From Solen grandis (Eukaryota > Mollusca > Bivalvia > Adapedonta > Solenidae), in assembly GCA_021229015.1 (NCBI GenBank), contig CM037787.1, positions 33,555,874 to 33,619,873 on the forward strand: 64,000 nt of DNA, read 5' to 3'. The notes below the pieces were generated by a model. The model had not been told where the DNA came from. It ran no database searches and saw only the letters and a list, made by a program, of their open reading frames with translations. The position numbers and the translations under genes were made by a program. Shown one piece after another: positions 24,371 to 34,761 of the stretch. How positions within the stretch are numbered: position 1 is the stretch's first letter; each line of letters opens with the position of its first letter.

Positions 24371-24498
24371 AACAAGAGTGTTCTTGGAACACGTGTGTCA
24401 CCTGCTGAAGCATGATGGAAAAAGTGTGATGGACAAACGGATCGATGGATGGACAGACAGATGGTGGAAAAGTGATATGCTAACAGCAGGTGACACAA
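24371..24498 (+). repeat. Short ACAAGAGTGTTC hairpin element, copy 1
   Basis: AACAAGAGTGTTCTTGGAACACGTGTGTCACCTGCTGAAGC head, GATGGAC/GACAGAC middle, then AGCAGGTGACACAA. The end is the inverted complement of GTGTCACCTGCT in the head. Confidence 0.7.
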
Positions 24499-24877
24499 AA
24501 ACTAGAACTCTCACTGAAGGTCATGGTGATCACTCATGCCAAGTTTCATTGAAATATCTCAAAAACTGAAGAAGTAGTTTGTGGCCAAATGAAAAAACAA
24601 GCTGATTCCAGTATATCCTTGTAAATATTAATTTATTGGGGTATAGAAATGGCTGGGCTTGCCATTGCCAATCCATGTACAAGTGTCTATGGTAAATTGT
24701 TTCTTTTTCTTTTCTTTCTAATGAGAGAATAGAATATTTTTTATACATATTATTGGACATCAGAAGCTAAGGGCAAGCACAACAACAAATGTAAACACTT
24801 GTAAAATTGATAGGTCATTGACATCATTGTAGCCATGGCCCTTGGTCCTGTCAGAAAGTTTTCATATAGAACATAAT

Positions 24878-25008
24878 ACAAGAGTGTTCTCTGCAACAAG
24901 TGTGTCACCTGCTGAAGCGTGACGGAAAAAAGTGTGACGGACAGAAAGATGAACGGACAGTCAGATGACGGAAAAGTGATCCCTTTGTGTCACCTCTGCT
25001 TACAGCAC
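24878..25008 (+). repeat. Short ACAAGAGTGTTC hairpin element, copy 2
   Basis: Same head (ACAAGAGTGTTCTCTGCAACAAGTGTGTCACC...GACGGAAAA) and GACGGACAG run. The 3' end (GTGTCACCTCTGCTTACAGCA) lacks the second arm of the hairpin. Confidence 0.7.
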
Positions 25009-27802
25009 ATACAAAAAATGTTCTCAGAATTAATTTTTGTTTTTATTCGATAAGCAGGGAAAACAACATGCACATCAGTATCTGTAAGCTACATCAAAAA
25101 TACAAATATCCCTAAAGGAGATTGATATCCCAGCATTCCACTTGTCTTCATGTTATAAGAGAAAAGATGGAACATGATTGGACAAGAAGTGAAGGTAAAC
25201 AGATAATACACAGCATCAGAAACCCACAAGCCCTCATTCTGTTACTCCATACAACCCCCATGGGATTAATTAGTTAGCATTTGCTTGTTATCGATTATTT
25301 GAAAAGCCAAACCACTATTCAAGCCGCACTAGGTAGTGGGAATTTTTGGACAAATAGAAACTCTTGTACTTATGGTACCTAGACACACCTTCCAATATGG
25401 TGATGAGTGTAGATATATATTGCTTAACCTGCGAGTACACATTTGTGTAAGCAGTATTTTGATTGGTTGACATACCTCTTAGGAAAGTCCTTAAGACGAT
25501 AATATCCAAAGCTGACAGAAGTAAAAGGCAGCCGTGGGTATCTGATGTGATGATGCCTAGTTATAGTCTATTTCAAAGCTAGTGCTTGTTCAACATGATT
25601 CATTGTTTTACCCCTGCTCATATGATATATTTATATACGATTGCGATTAGATGCAAGTGATTTACCTTTAGATTCGATCGATCGATGCGTTTATAATCTG
25701 ATACCATACGATATACGATCTGCGATTTACTTATGCGATATTACGATACACGGTAAGCACGGTTTACATGACATTTTTATACATGTACCTGCAAGCTTGA
25801 TTTGACTACAAGTCCAGAAATATGCAAAAACTTCATGTTGTTAACAATATTTATCGTTACATATAACTGGTAATCCGTGTGTTCCTCTGAAATAAACATA
25901 GCGAGCGACAGGAAATGGGGACATACTAAATTGCGGTCCCCCTGAAAAAGCGACGGACTCTGCGATCTCCATCGAGACCAACGGCACATGTAATGAGAGA
26001 AAGTTAACTTTTTTTTAATGAAGATTATTTATAAATATATTTTTATGATTACGTGTAAATAATACAATCCACAATAAAAAAATGATAACAGTACTTTATT
26101 CTTTAAAATATGAATATAATTGGTCCATGAAAAAAAATACTTTACTGATATCTAGTACTCTGCTACTTGTGTTAATTAACACAATATCTTTTCTTAAAAA
26201 AATATGAATATAATTGGTCCATGCCCTTTTATATACGATCGCGACCGCTCAATGAGCGCTTGTGAACCAACACATAGAAGTATAGCACGTGCTAGAGAAC
26301 TTCTGGTTAACTGTCAAATAGCCGAAAAAAATGTAATGATGCATGAGCAACTGCATGCAACCTGCACCTTATATACAGAGAGAAAGAGATACCCGTATTG
26401 CTGCTTCTTTAAACAATTATTTAATTAAAAAATGAAGACCGGAAGGCCATCTTGTTCGAAGAGAAGTAATTAGTGAAGAGGTCGCCGATTCTGTCGCAGC
26501 TTATACATGATGATAGCAGAAAATCTAATTTGCAAACAACTTCTAAATTGGCCCATGCTTTCAACCATAGCACATATTATTTTCCTATAAAAGAACTGTT
26601 GATATTTTACTCGCTGTTTTAACTATAAAAAATATTTTTTTTGTTTTATCAATCATAAGAATACTCTAAGACTTATCGATGTGATTTCATATTTTTTAAA
26701 AGTCCATTAGTCTTTAATTTGTAAAGAACCCCATCCCCTCGAAAGAGAGAAGAGAGAGAGAGAGAGAGAGAGATATTTTTTATTATTAATATCATCATCA
26801 ACAAGATTCGCTATGGAAATATACTGATATATAGAATGTCTTCCTCTTCGGAATATAATATTTCTTGAATGTAATAATGATATATACATTAAAAGGAATA
26901 AACAATATGAATCAAATTAATTAATGGAAGAAACTTGTAGTGATGTTGTTATTGTCTAGTAGATTCCTCCGTTGTCTTCGGGACACTCCTTGGTAGGATG
27001 AAGAATTTTGAGTTTTCTGTATTAAGGGTCACACTTCATTATGTACAATCGCAATATTGTGAATATATACTCTATAACGCGTAGGCGGCAGAGCTTTAGT
27101 CAGACGGTATTAATTTAGTGGTACAGTTTATATTACGTAAGTGCTCAATAGTATGTATGTATATACACATACTTATTCTAAGTTACATGTAAATTATTGT
27201 ATAATATAATATAGAGGAACAGGTTGATTGTCCCTCCCTCGCCTTGGGGTGGGGGGTTAGCAGTTTTTGACTAAGTTACCCAGTGACACTACGAACATAA
27301 CACCCTAGTCCTTTCTGTGATAATGTTCTCACAACAGGCCTGCGACCATCTTTCATGTTTTCTGTCACGTTTATTAGTACGGTAATAACATTCATGACGT
27401 GTAAAGGTTGATTGTCCCTCCCTCGCCTTGGGGTGGGATGGGTTGGGTGACGGTATATCGGTATCGGCATTACATAAAGGTGACATATCCGGTCAAAATT
27501 AACACATGCTGTGCCCGCTGATAAGAAGGTATGACACGCGTCTGGTGAAATACAATTACGTTGTTAAATATACACATTCATGCATAAATGTACATACATG
27601 AGAAAAAAAATCAGATATATTTTAAGCGAACTATACATGTAATAATATGGAATTTATAGATTTTTTCCCATTTAACTTTTATCATGTAGTGAATTTGTGT
27701 TTTCACGGACAAGGAGAGATCGGTAATTTGACTAAAACCGTATGCCTCTATTCTCAAAGGCAGTATGTTAATCTTCTATTGTAGGGATCCTGTTTTTTTT
27801 TT

Positions 27803-27834
<32 letters not shown>

Positions 27835-29070
27835 TTTGCTGAAAAAAAAGCATCGGAAAAGACAGTTGTTGGATACAAGTGAGTCCGGGTGCGATACCCT
27901 AGCTCATTTCGCGAAAAGACACATTGGTTATTTTACGTGTCAGGGGAATAGCACCGACCGATACACGGGAGAGAAGTTCCTGCTTAGAACCAGTACTGAG
28001 TTCTCCTAGTTCCCATAGCAACCCAAATATGCCGAGTGCAAGACAAGGGCAAATATAGTACATATTTTATACGTCTTGACGCTATCACCGGAGAAATGTA
28101 CCCCGGTCGGTTGGGTTTCGAATCCAAGCCTCCTGATATTATATTGCTTATTCAAACTGAAAGAGAGGGAGAGAAGAAAACGAAATATGTTCTGTGCGAA
28201 TTATGACGTTTGCATATGTGGAGAGAGAGAGAAAGGGGGGGGTATATAAAGTAGGAAATAAAAAAATAAATACACATTAGAACTATAATGTAGGTATATT
28301 ACGATCATCTCTTTCAATGTTTTAAATAAGAGCACGCGACGAACACTGCAGAGGAAAAAGGTCCTGGAAAATAATTTATTCAAAGGAAGCAACATCTTGG
28401 ACGAAATCGGAGTTTGATTATGCATAATTAGGTCAGATTTAAATTGTTAATTTTCAGACTTGCTAATCATGAAAATTTTGATCAAACACATCAAATAAAC
28501 ATATAGGTATGTATGTAGCCCAGCGTTTACTTCAATGCCGATTTAATGCTTTCGAATACATATTTTTCACACGTGCATTAAATTGCTTAACGATGCACGG
28601 TGTCTGCTGCAGAAAGTAACGTAGGCCACTACACATGTATATACCGGTAATTTTAACTAAACAAATAATAAGATTATACTACATAAAATAATTTATGATA
28701 AAAAATAATATATATACGTAAAATGTTGAAATTAGAGACACGAAGAATTATTATTTTCTATAAAAAAAATGAATAAATAAAGGGTGTCCCGAAACATAGA
28801 CTTGCCAAAAATCTTAGAGTGATTCGATACAATATACGTTATGCTATTTAGATTTGAATGCGTTAGGATACTTACGTTACGATGCGATTGGGTGTACTAT
28901 ACGATACGATACGATGCAATACGAACGATATACGCTATTTTTGACAACTGATATGTTAGCGCCACTGTACAAAGTCATACATGACCCAAGAATTACACAC
29001 AGGTACCCAGTTATACACTTGGACAGAGTAAAACAATTCTGAATTAACTTCTTGATAGAGGATATTAGCA
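25009..29070. other. Large intron: simple repeats, no gene
   Basis: Aminopeptidase intron. Visible: GATACGATAC-type runs (25640-25750, 28870-28930); a direct repeat AATATGAATATAATTGGTCC at 26107 and 26203; (GA)n at 26746-26772; a duplicated block GGTTGATTGTCCCTCCCTCG at 27222 and 27406; a 46-base T-rich run at 27792-27837; and possible minus-strand SINE remains near 28110-28130 (B-box-like GGATTCGAAACCC). No coding region. Confidence 0.55.
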
Positions 29071-29077
29071 GCAACTT

Positions 29078-29146
29078 AACCGAGATTCAAACCATGGACC
29101 CCCTAAATCTAGTGGCATGCATCCTACCACTGGACTACCCTGCATA
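29078..29146 (-). repeat. tRNA-like SINE head
   Basis: The complement reads AGTCCAGTGGTAGGATGCATG...GGTTTGAATCTCGG, with A-box-like and B-box-like words at tRNA spacing. Lies in the intron, 90 bases from an exon. Confidence 0.55.
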
Positions 29147-29233
29147 TTCCTATATCAATTCAACCAGATCAACCAATTAAGTGGCTTAAAACTCGATCAC
29201 ATGACCCTATGATAGCCTTATCATATGACCTAC

Positions 29234-29316
29234 CTGTAGAATGTTTCAGCAGCATCTTCTTGACCTTGCTGGGGTCGGATGAGGTAGTATAAGTAAAGGG
29301 TATCTGCCATTTATAA
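29234..29316 (-). CDS. M1 aminopeptidase exon: beta-sandwich YKWQIPFTYTTS
   Basis: 83 bp, intact. Reads YKWQIPFTYTTSSDPSKVKK, then MLLKHST, matching the family's Y.W.IPLTYTTS strand of the small beta domain. Acceptor TTCCAG|TTATAA; donor ACAG|GTAGGT. Phases agree with both neighbours: one T completes the preceding Asp, and the last G joins AG of the next exon to give Glu. Confidence 0.94.
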
Positions 29317-29429
29317 CTGGAAAACAAAAAACACATGGCCGTGACTAGAAGCCGTACGGAATCTGATACTCTCTGGTTTTGATATAAGTAAAATATATCT
29401 TATACATATTTATATAAATATATTTATAC

Positions 29430-29625
29430 ATATATTATTTGTCACAGAGCAATAATTTTCTGACACATGTCATGATATATTTCATATGTACCTGATACGT
29501 ATTGATATAATATGTACCTGACATATGTGTCACAGAGCAATAATTTTCTGACACATGTCATGATATATTTCATATCTTATATACATGTAATGATATAATA
29601 TGTACCTGATATATGTGTCACAAAA
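29430..29625 (+). repeat. Two-copy tandem repeat, ~97-bp unit
   Basis: GTCACAGAGCAATAATTTTC and TGACACATGTCATGATATAT occur twice, at 29440 and 29528. A partial third unit begins GTGTCACA near 29615. Confidence 0.85.
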
Positions 29626-29752
29626 ATCTACAGCACTGAATATCAATTTAAAATCGACTCACAACAGATATGTAACAATATCACCAACACAATACACACA
29701 GAAATACATCTCACTGACAATACATCTGACCACCAGAGTACCCGGTACTTAC

Positions 29753-29937
29753 TCATATGGTGAGGTGAACTCCGATGACTTATTGGAATGTTTATACAGC
29801 AAGAAATGAGACTGTGTTGCGGTCACCTTGCGACCAGCTCGATGTAGAGTGATCACTGGGTATCCCATCTGTTCTGTCCATGTTTTCATCACCCCAGCAA
29901 CGTCCGTGTGCACGTTCGTCTGCCCACCTGAACTGAC
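29753..29937 (-). CDS. M1 aminopeptidase exon: VMKTWTEQMGYPVI linker
   Basis: 185 bp, intact. Reads DVAGVMKTWTEQMGYPVITL, the signature of the linker between the catalytic domain and the beta-sandwich, then RAGRKVTATQSHFLLY. Acceptor CTACAG|GTCAGT; donor TATGA|GTAAGT. It enters in phase 0 from the GASIIRML exon and leaves with two bases (GA) that, with the T of the next exon, complete an Asp codon, giving SPYDYKW. Confidence 0.96.
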
Positions 29938-30244
29938 CTGTAGCATAGGTGAAGCCCTCTCGTAAAATCATAACAGTGCTGGAATAGTAAGTGTCTCTGC
30001 AGCCCCCCTTTTTTTAGATTTTGGGAAAGGGTGGTTGGGCCTTTTGAGAGAGGAAAAATGTGTCATAAATTGTCAAATTGGGGAATTTTCAAGACATCCA
30101 TTTATTAGCTGTTTAAGCAAAAATAAGAAACCATGTGATAAATATTCCACTTTTTATTACGTTACAACATAAAATCTCTCTTCTTTAATTTGCATGTTTC
30201 AGTTATTTCAAGAATATCCCTGTCAGATAGATCAGTTTTGTTTG

Positions 30245-30350
30245 AACTGCAAATTCCAGCAAGTGGTTAAGGCAAAGGAGTATTTTCCCTGCAATTGAGT
30301 GGTCGAAGGTTTGAGTCCTGGCCTGGCTACACATTTTTCTCGACACATAA
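30245..30350 (+). repeat. tRNA-like SINE head (family E)
   Basis: CAAGTGGTTAAGGCAAAGGAG...GGTTTGAGTCCTGGCCTGGC followed by ACACATTTTTCTCGACACATAACA, the same layout as the cluster at 56026-57460. Confidence 0.6.
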
Positions 30351-30586
30351 CATAATACAAATATGATCAGTGATAGATTACTGTAATATTTGTTACACAA
30401 CTTTGTAACTTTACACACGTTAAAAACAAATTAAATTTCTTTTCATAAAGTTACAGCTATCACCAAGGTTTAGGCCTCTTTATTTCAGATGATGTGGAAG
30501 GGGCCATGACACCATATATTGGGGAGTTAAAACAACATTTCTTGAATTTGGGGGGAAAAAAAAAGCCCAAGGGTAAATGACAATAT

Positions 30587-30676
30587 ACAAGAGTGTTCTT
30601 TGGAACACACGTTCACCTGCTGAAGCATGGGGAAATAGAGTGACGGACAGATAAGATGGAAGTGACATAAAAACTG
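30587..30676 (+). repeat. Short ACAAGAGTGTTC hairpin element, copy 3 (truncated)
   Basis: ACAAGAGTGTTCTTTGGAACACACG...CACCTGCTGAAGC, GTGACGGACAGA, then GTGACATAAAAAC. Surrounded by homopolymer-rich sequence at 30540-30780. Confidence 0.6.
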
Positions 30677-30821
30677 CATGAGGAAGCAATTATTTTCTTC
30701 ATATTGGGAAAAAATCCGGGGGTAAATACTGGTAGTAAACTCCCATAAATTCCAAGAAATTTTCAGGGGGGAAGACACCTACGAACCCCTCCCATTAATG
30801 TCAGTGTAACTCAATATTCAC

Positions 30822-30952
30822 CTTTGACAAGGAGTTCCACAGATCACTGGTGGCTGCATTGCTGTACGTGTATTTCTGCGGGTGGGCTGTCAGTCCTTGT
30901 TTAAATGTCCCCTCTCCCAGGTAACTGCTTAACATGCGGATAATAGATGCCC
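30822..30952 (-). CDS. M1 aminopeptidase exon: GASIIRML helix
   Basis: 131 bp, intact. Translates as GASIIRMLSSYLGEGTF followed by KQGLTAHPQKYTYSNAATSD and LWNSLSK, typical of the family's KGASVIRML..FLGE..FR.GL..YL..Y.YSNA...DLW segment. Acceptor TTTACAG|, donor AAG|GTGAAT, ending in phase 0. Joining to the previous exon needs one more G at the start (4 instead of 5 in the run), suggesting a one-base undercall. Confidence 0.95.
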
Positions 30953-31149
30953 CTGTAAACACAGATAACTTATCTGTCTAATATGGTTCTATGTTGATCA
31001 TACAGAGATGTAGGGATAAAATGTTATAGTATGACTGTATCATGGTACAACATCGTATAATAACTGGAACATAAATCATAGTTTCGGTCATACAGAATGC
31101 AAACCAGAAAGGCAAAAGAAATTGTCAATTTTTGAACAAAAAACAAAAA

Positions 31150-31355
31150 CAAGCGCTACATTAAAATAAACGCCATGCCTCTGCGAAGGCTTTACACCTC
31201 AGGAGGTCAAGGTAATTTGAAGGTAAAAGGTCACTTGGTTGATACATGAACCTTAGAAGGACTACCTTATTATGGCTAAGGTTACGGTTTTGTGACAAAC
31301 ATACAAACCAAAAAACAATATGCTCCTCGATCTATCGATGCGGGGACATAAAAAA
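31150..31355 (+). repeat. Non-tandem repeat element with terminal hairpin
   Basis: Begins AACAAGCGCTACATT, holds GGTCAAGGT-like words, and ends GCTCCTCGATCTATCGATGCGGGGACATAAAAAAG. A CTCC-CGAT...ATCG-GGGG hairpin followed by ATAAAAA is the tail style of the other families here. Confidence 0.5.
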
Positions 31356-31934
31356 GTCTAATATGCCTAATGGCCACTGCGTAGTTTTGCCTTGACTTCC
31401 ACGCTATTAAGTGTAGTTAAATGAAGCCCCCTATTAAATGTATAAAAAATTATTAATGCTCCCCTAATTAACATACAATGGTTTTCAACTTATTTCAGCT
31501 TAAATGTGATAAAGCATCAACAGACTGCAAGCTTCGTCAGGTTTGACATACTTAGTAAAACTTAAACACTATAATCTATTAAAAAACCTAGGATATTAAA
31601 TGGCACTGTACCATACCAAAGAATAATTACCGAGTATCTCACTGTTTTTCAGTCATACCGAGAAGCAATTAAAATCATCACCCTTTAATACTCAGGCCCA
31701 AATCTGTGAAAATCCTGAAACTTAACCATTTGTACAAACATTACAGTAAAAATTCCCAGAATGAAAAAGCAACATTTTCCATCAGTATCTGTAAATTCAA
31801 AATAAATGTTATTTAATATACTGATATTTTGTTGCAGTTATTAAATATTCTGTTATTTATTGTATATCTAAGTTTAAATATTTTTATACTGATACTGATG
31901 TAAACCATATGGCAAGGTTAACAGTATAGTGAAT

Positions 31935-32335
31935 CCTGTCCTAGATACTGACCTTTTTTGTCCTAATACTGACCTTACTGTCCAAGATAGGACCTTGTCT
32001 ATCCTAGAACTGACATTATTTGTCTTAGATACTGACCTTATCTGTCCAAGATAGTGACATTATTTGTCTTAGATACTGACCTTAACTGTTGTTGTTGTTA
32101 CTGTTGTTGTGTTGTATTGGGGTTTACCGTCACTGCGATAGTATTTCAATCATATAGCGACGTCCAGCTAATTACAGGTGGAGGAAGACCCCGAGTACAC
32201 AGAGGTACCCGGGTAAACCACTGACCTACCGCAAGCCAGCTGGAAGGCTTCCTCAAAATGAAAATCCGAATCCCTACCCGGGAATGACCTTATCTGTCCT
32301 AGATACTGACCTTGTTTGTCCTAGATACTGACCTT
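31935..32335 (-). repeat. 22-bp minisatellite of splice-donor sequence, split by a SINE
   Basis: On the minus strand the unit reads GATAAGGTCAGTATCTAGGA. Units start about every 20-23 bases: three at 32286-32335 and seven at 31950-32085, some with AATGTCA variants. The unit nearest the exon is the exon-intron junction itself (GATAAG|GTCAGTATC). The 32084-32285 SINE interrupts the array. Confidence 0.85.
32084..32285 (-). repeat. tRNA-derived SINE (family D)
   Basis: The complement reads GGAAGCCTTCCAGCTGGCTT, GGTCTTCCTCCACCTGTAAT, TAGCTGGACGTCGCTATATG, then ATTGAAATACTATCGCAGTG and a CAACAACAACAG tail. The head has GGGTAGGGATTCGGATTTTC. Inserted inside the minisatellite. Confidence 0.8.
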
Positions 32336-32467
32336 ATCATATGTGATGGTATCGAAGAGCTCGTTGATCTGATTAGGGTTCTCGACGGGTTTGGGTTGAT
32401 AGGATGGGAGTTACTCAGGCTTGTCTAAGAAAGGGGGCATTCAGAAGTGTGTCCGTCACAAACTGGT
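32333..32467 (-). CDS. M1 aminopeptidase exon: before and including catalytic Tyr region
   Basis: Reads QFVTDTLLNA, then LSNSHPIN, then KPVENPNQINELFDTITYDK in shifted frames, matching the family stretch QFV..L..ALxxDxLxxSHPI..PVxxPxEINExFDxIxYxKG. The Tyr of ITYDK aligns with the transition-state tyrosine of M1 enzymes. The acceptor is TAGTCAG|; the donor is AAG|GTCAGT. Two small frame changes interrupt it. The donor sequence is itself the unit of a 22-bp minisatellite that fills the start of the following intron. Confidence 0.85.
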
Positions 32468-33720
32468 CTGACTAGAATACAAGAAAAACATTGAATAGAG
32501 CAATGTGTCAATTCAATTTTGTGTTTTGATGTGCAAAATTATCACACTTCACTGAGAATGCTCTTCCCTTCCATGTATTGCTGAGACCCTTTTTTCCTCC
32601 CAAATACATTTACATGCCTCACTATGACCCAAACCCAATGGCACTAGGACCCCCATTTCCCCCAAAAAAACCTCTCTTCACAATGACCCCATCCCAGTGG
32701 TTATATTTCACAACAAGCAAGGATATAACAACAGTCCCAAGTGGCCATGTTTTGTGGGTAAGCTCTATTGCAACCAATATAAAAGGTCACCACTTGGGAA
32801 ACTAATCCTTTTCACTAAGACCCCTTTTCCTCACCTCACTGCACCCCCCATCTCCATTTATTCACTAAGGCACACCCACTTCACTAGAATTCCACTACAC
32901 TATGGACCACCATCCCCTAAATCACACCTCACTGGACACCCTTCGCCACCCCACCCTCCCCCAACACCAATTTTTAAATTTCTTTATTTCTTTAAATTCC
33001 ACAGAAAATCCCCCCCATACATACTACTCACCAAATTCCTTCTGGCTCAATAATGGCGCTGCCGATGTACTCCCCAAACGGCGAAGCCTTCGTTCAACCA
33101 AGATCGTCCCCCACTTTATCTCACCCGGTTTCCCCAACCCCCTGAAAAAGACGCAGGAGGTCACGTCTACATCTGAATAACCTGACACATTAATATTCCC
33201 ACAACATGGCAAGAACTACCAAACACCTCAAATTTATTACAATTTGCTATATATAATAATACCAACACACACATTTGTAATCCTAAACCAATGGGGATAT
33301 AAGTAACAAAAAAAAAAAAAACCCTGTAACAGAAATATCCCAAAAATTAACTTGGACTCACCTGATGTTCAATGATGAAAAATTATATTTTCGAAACATG
33401 TTCAAATAAATAATTCCAAAAAAAACCCCCAACAACTGTTTTCAGAGTAGTAAATTCACAAAGAGAAAAAACATATACCATTAGAATATTTTAAGTATAC
33501 TTGGGTTCCATGAATAGAAAAGTAACCTATCACCAAAACTTAATTTCAACATTTCACACTTTGTGGTTGAGAAACAAATTTTTCCAATATATACAAATTC
33601 CTCTTGACAGTTTGTTCCTGGGTTGGATCAGTATTTACATCAAGGAAGGACTTTAAGGATTCTCACAAAAAACGAGCATCAAACTCCCAACCTTTGGACT
33701 GGTATTCACAGAACTTTAGA
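32420..33720. other. Second low-accuracy patch
   Basis: C, A and T runs are inflated (for example 32640-32670 and 33305-33430), and both aminopeptidase exons inside are frameshifted. The next upstream exon at 33743 is clean. Confidence 0.6.
33032..33141 (-). CDS. M1 aminopeptidase exon: LNEGFA zinc ligand (frameshifted)
   Basis: Short exon between CAG| and |GTGAGT. One frame reads DDLWLNEGFA, carrying the third zinc ligand (the Glu of NEGFA); another reads FGEYIGSAA, matching the family's ASYVEYLG region. The first 30 bases should encode WFGNLVTxKWW but read as G-rich sequence with a stop. I interpret the frame changes as consensus errors in G and T runs: exons on both sides are clean, and the surrounding 1.2 kb has inflated homopolymers. 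A real pseudogene lesion is the alternative. Confidence 0.85.
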
Positions 33721-33742
33721 ACTTGACCACAGCTACACTCAC

Positions 33743-33897
33743 TTGATGCGCCAGTTCATGCGCTATCACCACGGCAACTCGTTGTTTGTTGCTGGCTGAG
33801 GCCACCTCCGGGTCGTACAAGATGGCCGTCATGCGGTATGTGATCAATCCCCAGTTCTCCATGGCACCTGCAGCGAAGTCTGGGATAGCGACGAGGT
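33743..33897 (-). CDS. M1 aminopeptidase exon: GAMEN and HExxH catalytic core
   Basis: 155 bp, intact. The translation contains [12 protein letters not shown], the exopeptidase motif that binds the substrate N-terminus, and [12 protein letters not shown], the gluzincin HExxH with two zinc-ligand histidines and the general-base glutamate. The acceptor is a T-run then CAG before AC-CTC-GTC; the donor is CAA|GTGAGT. Two bases complete a codon from an upstream exon, then 51 codons follow, so it ends in phase 0. In family members the next residues are WFGNLVT, matching the next exon. The upstream exon that should supply the first codon base was not found between here and the sequence gap. Confidence 0.96.
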
Positions 33898-34414
33898 CTG
33901 AAAAAAGTGACGAGATTTGGTTGAAAACCTTTTTTTTTTTCTGTTAAAAAATTAAATCTAGTACCATGGTTGAGTTGTAGTGTTCATTCAATATGGATCT
34001 GAGTGCTGCAAGCTTGACCTCCATCTGGGGCGAGAATTTATCAAGGTTTTCACAGCTGCAAAGTACTGGTCCAATCCTGGGACCATCATGAGGAATTAGT
34101 AAAGTAGTAAAAGCTTCTTTCCAAGTCAATGTGAAAGATAAAACAAAGGAAAAAGAAAGGAAGAAGAAAATGTGTGCAATTTTAAGATATACGAGAACTA
34201 TCACAAAAGTGACTGATACCCCTGTATCCCATCTTGTCTTCAGATAATGTGAATAAAGACAGGATGCGACATGATTGGTAGAACTTGATTCCTATAAGCC
34301 CCCACTCCTGAGAAGGTGGGGTATATTATAAAAAGATAGGGTCATCTTCACATGATGGGACAAAAAATTTCATAAAAAATTTTAGGAAAAAAAGTTTGAC
34401 GGGGTACGATGAAA

Positions 34415-34514
34415 NNNNNNNNNNNNNNNNNNNNNNNNNNNNNNNNNNNNNNNNNNNNNNNNNNNNNNNNNNNNNNNNNNNNNNNNNNNNNNNNNNNNNN
34501 NNNNNNNNNNNNNN
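34415..34514. other. Assembly gap (100 N)
   Basis: Exactly 100 N, the conventional scaffold-gap size, so the true distance is unknown. It lies about 520 bases upstream of the first detected aminopeptidase exon, where the exons for the N-terminal domain should be. Confidence 0.99.
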
Positions 34515-34761
34515 ATTAGGAAGCCTTAAAATGCGTGTTGATTGGATAATCCCACAGCAGGTGCTGGTTACTTTAAGTAGTATACAGTGTAGAGCGACCT
34601 GTATTTTTGTGCATTACGGAACTTAAACAACCGCGGTACTAATTTACTGATTTCTTCTTCGTATGCGCCAAACATATTCGCCAATTAGAAAAATCTTGCG
34701 CCAGTTTCATAATTTGTCGCATTTGGCGACCGACAGCGTGAGCCCTGTAACCCTCCCAAGG

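Larger units (their letters stand above)
17800..33897 (-). other. M1 aminopeptidase gene span (partial, 10 exon pieces)
   Basis: Minus-strand gene for a zinc-dependent M1 aminopeptidase (aminopeptidase N / ERAP / leucyl-cystinyl aminopeptidase type), which removes N-terminal residues from peptides, usually as a type II membrane ectoenzyme. Ten exon pieces, listed separately, follow the order of family landmarks without rearrangement. Five are intact with GT/AG borders and matching phases; the others lie in stretches with homopolymer-type frameshifts. The first piece starts just before GAMEN, so the cytoplasmic tail, membrane anchor and N-terminal beta domain are not seen. Between the pieces at 21.5 and 17.9 kb at least one exon of the helical C-terminal domain is missing or unreadable. 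Introns are full of repeats. Family assignment is secure; which paralogue cannot be told. Confidence 0.9.

Noticed and set aside
33944..34204. 86-codon minus ORF as the missing upstream aminopeptidase exon
   Set aside because: Its translation does not resemble the segment before GAMEN and has no donor giving the required phase.
34396..34626. 76-codon ORF with unknown residues
   Set aside because: It runs through the 100-N gap, so the frame is meaningless.
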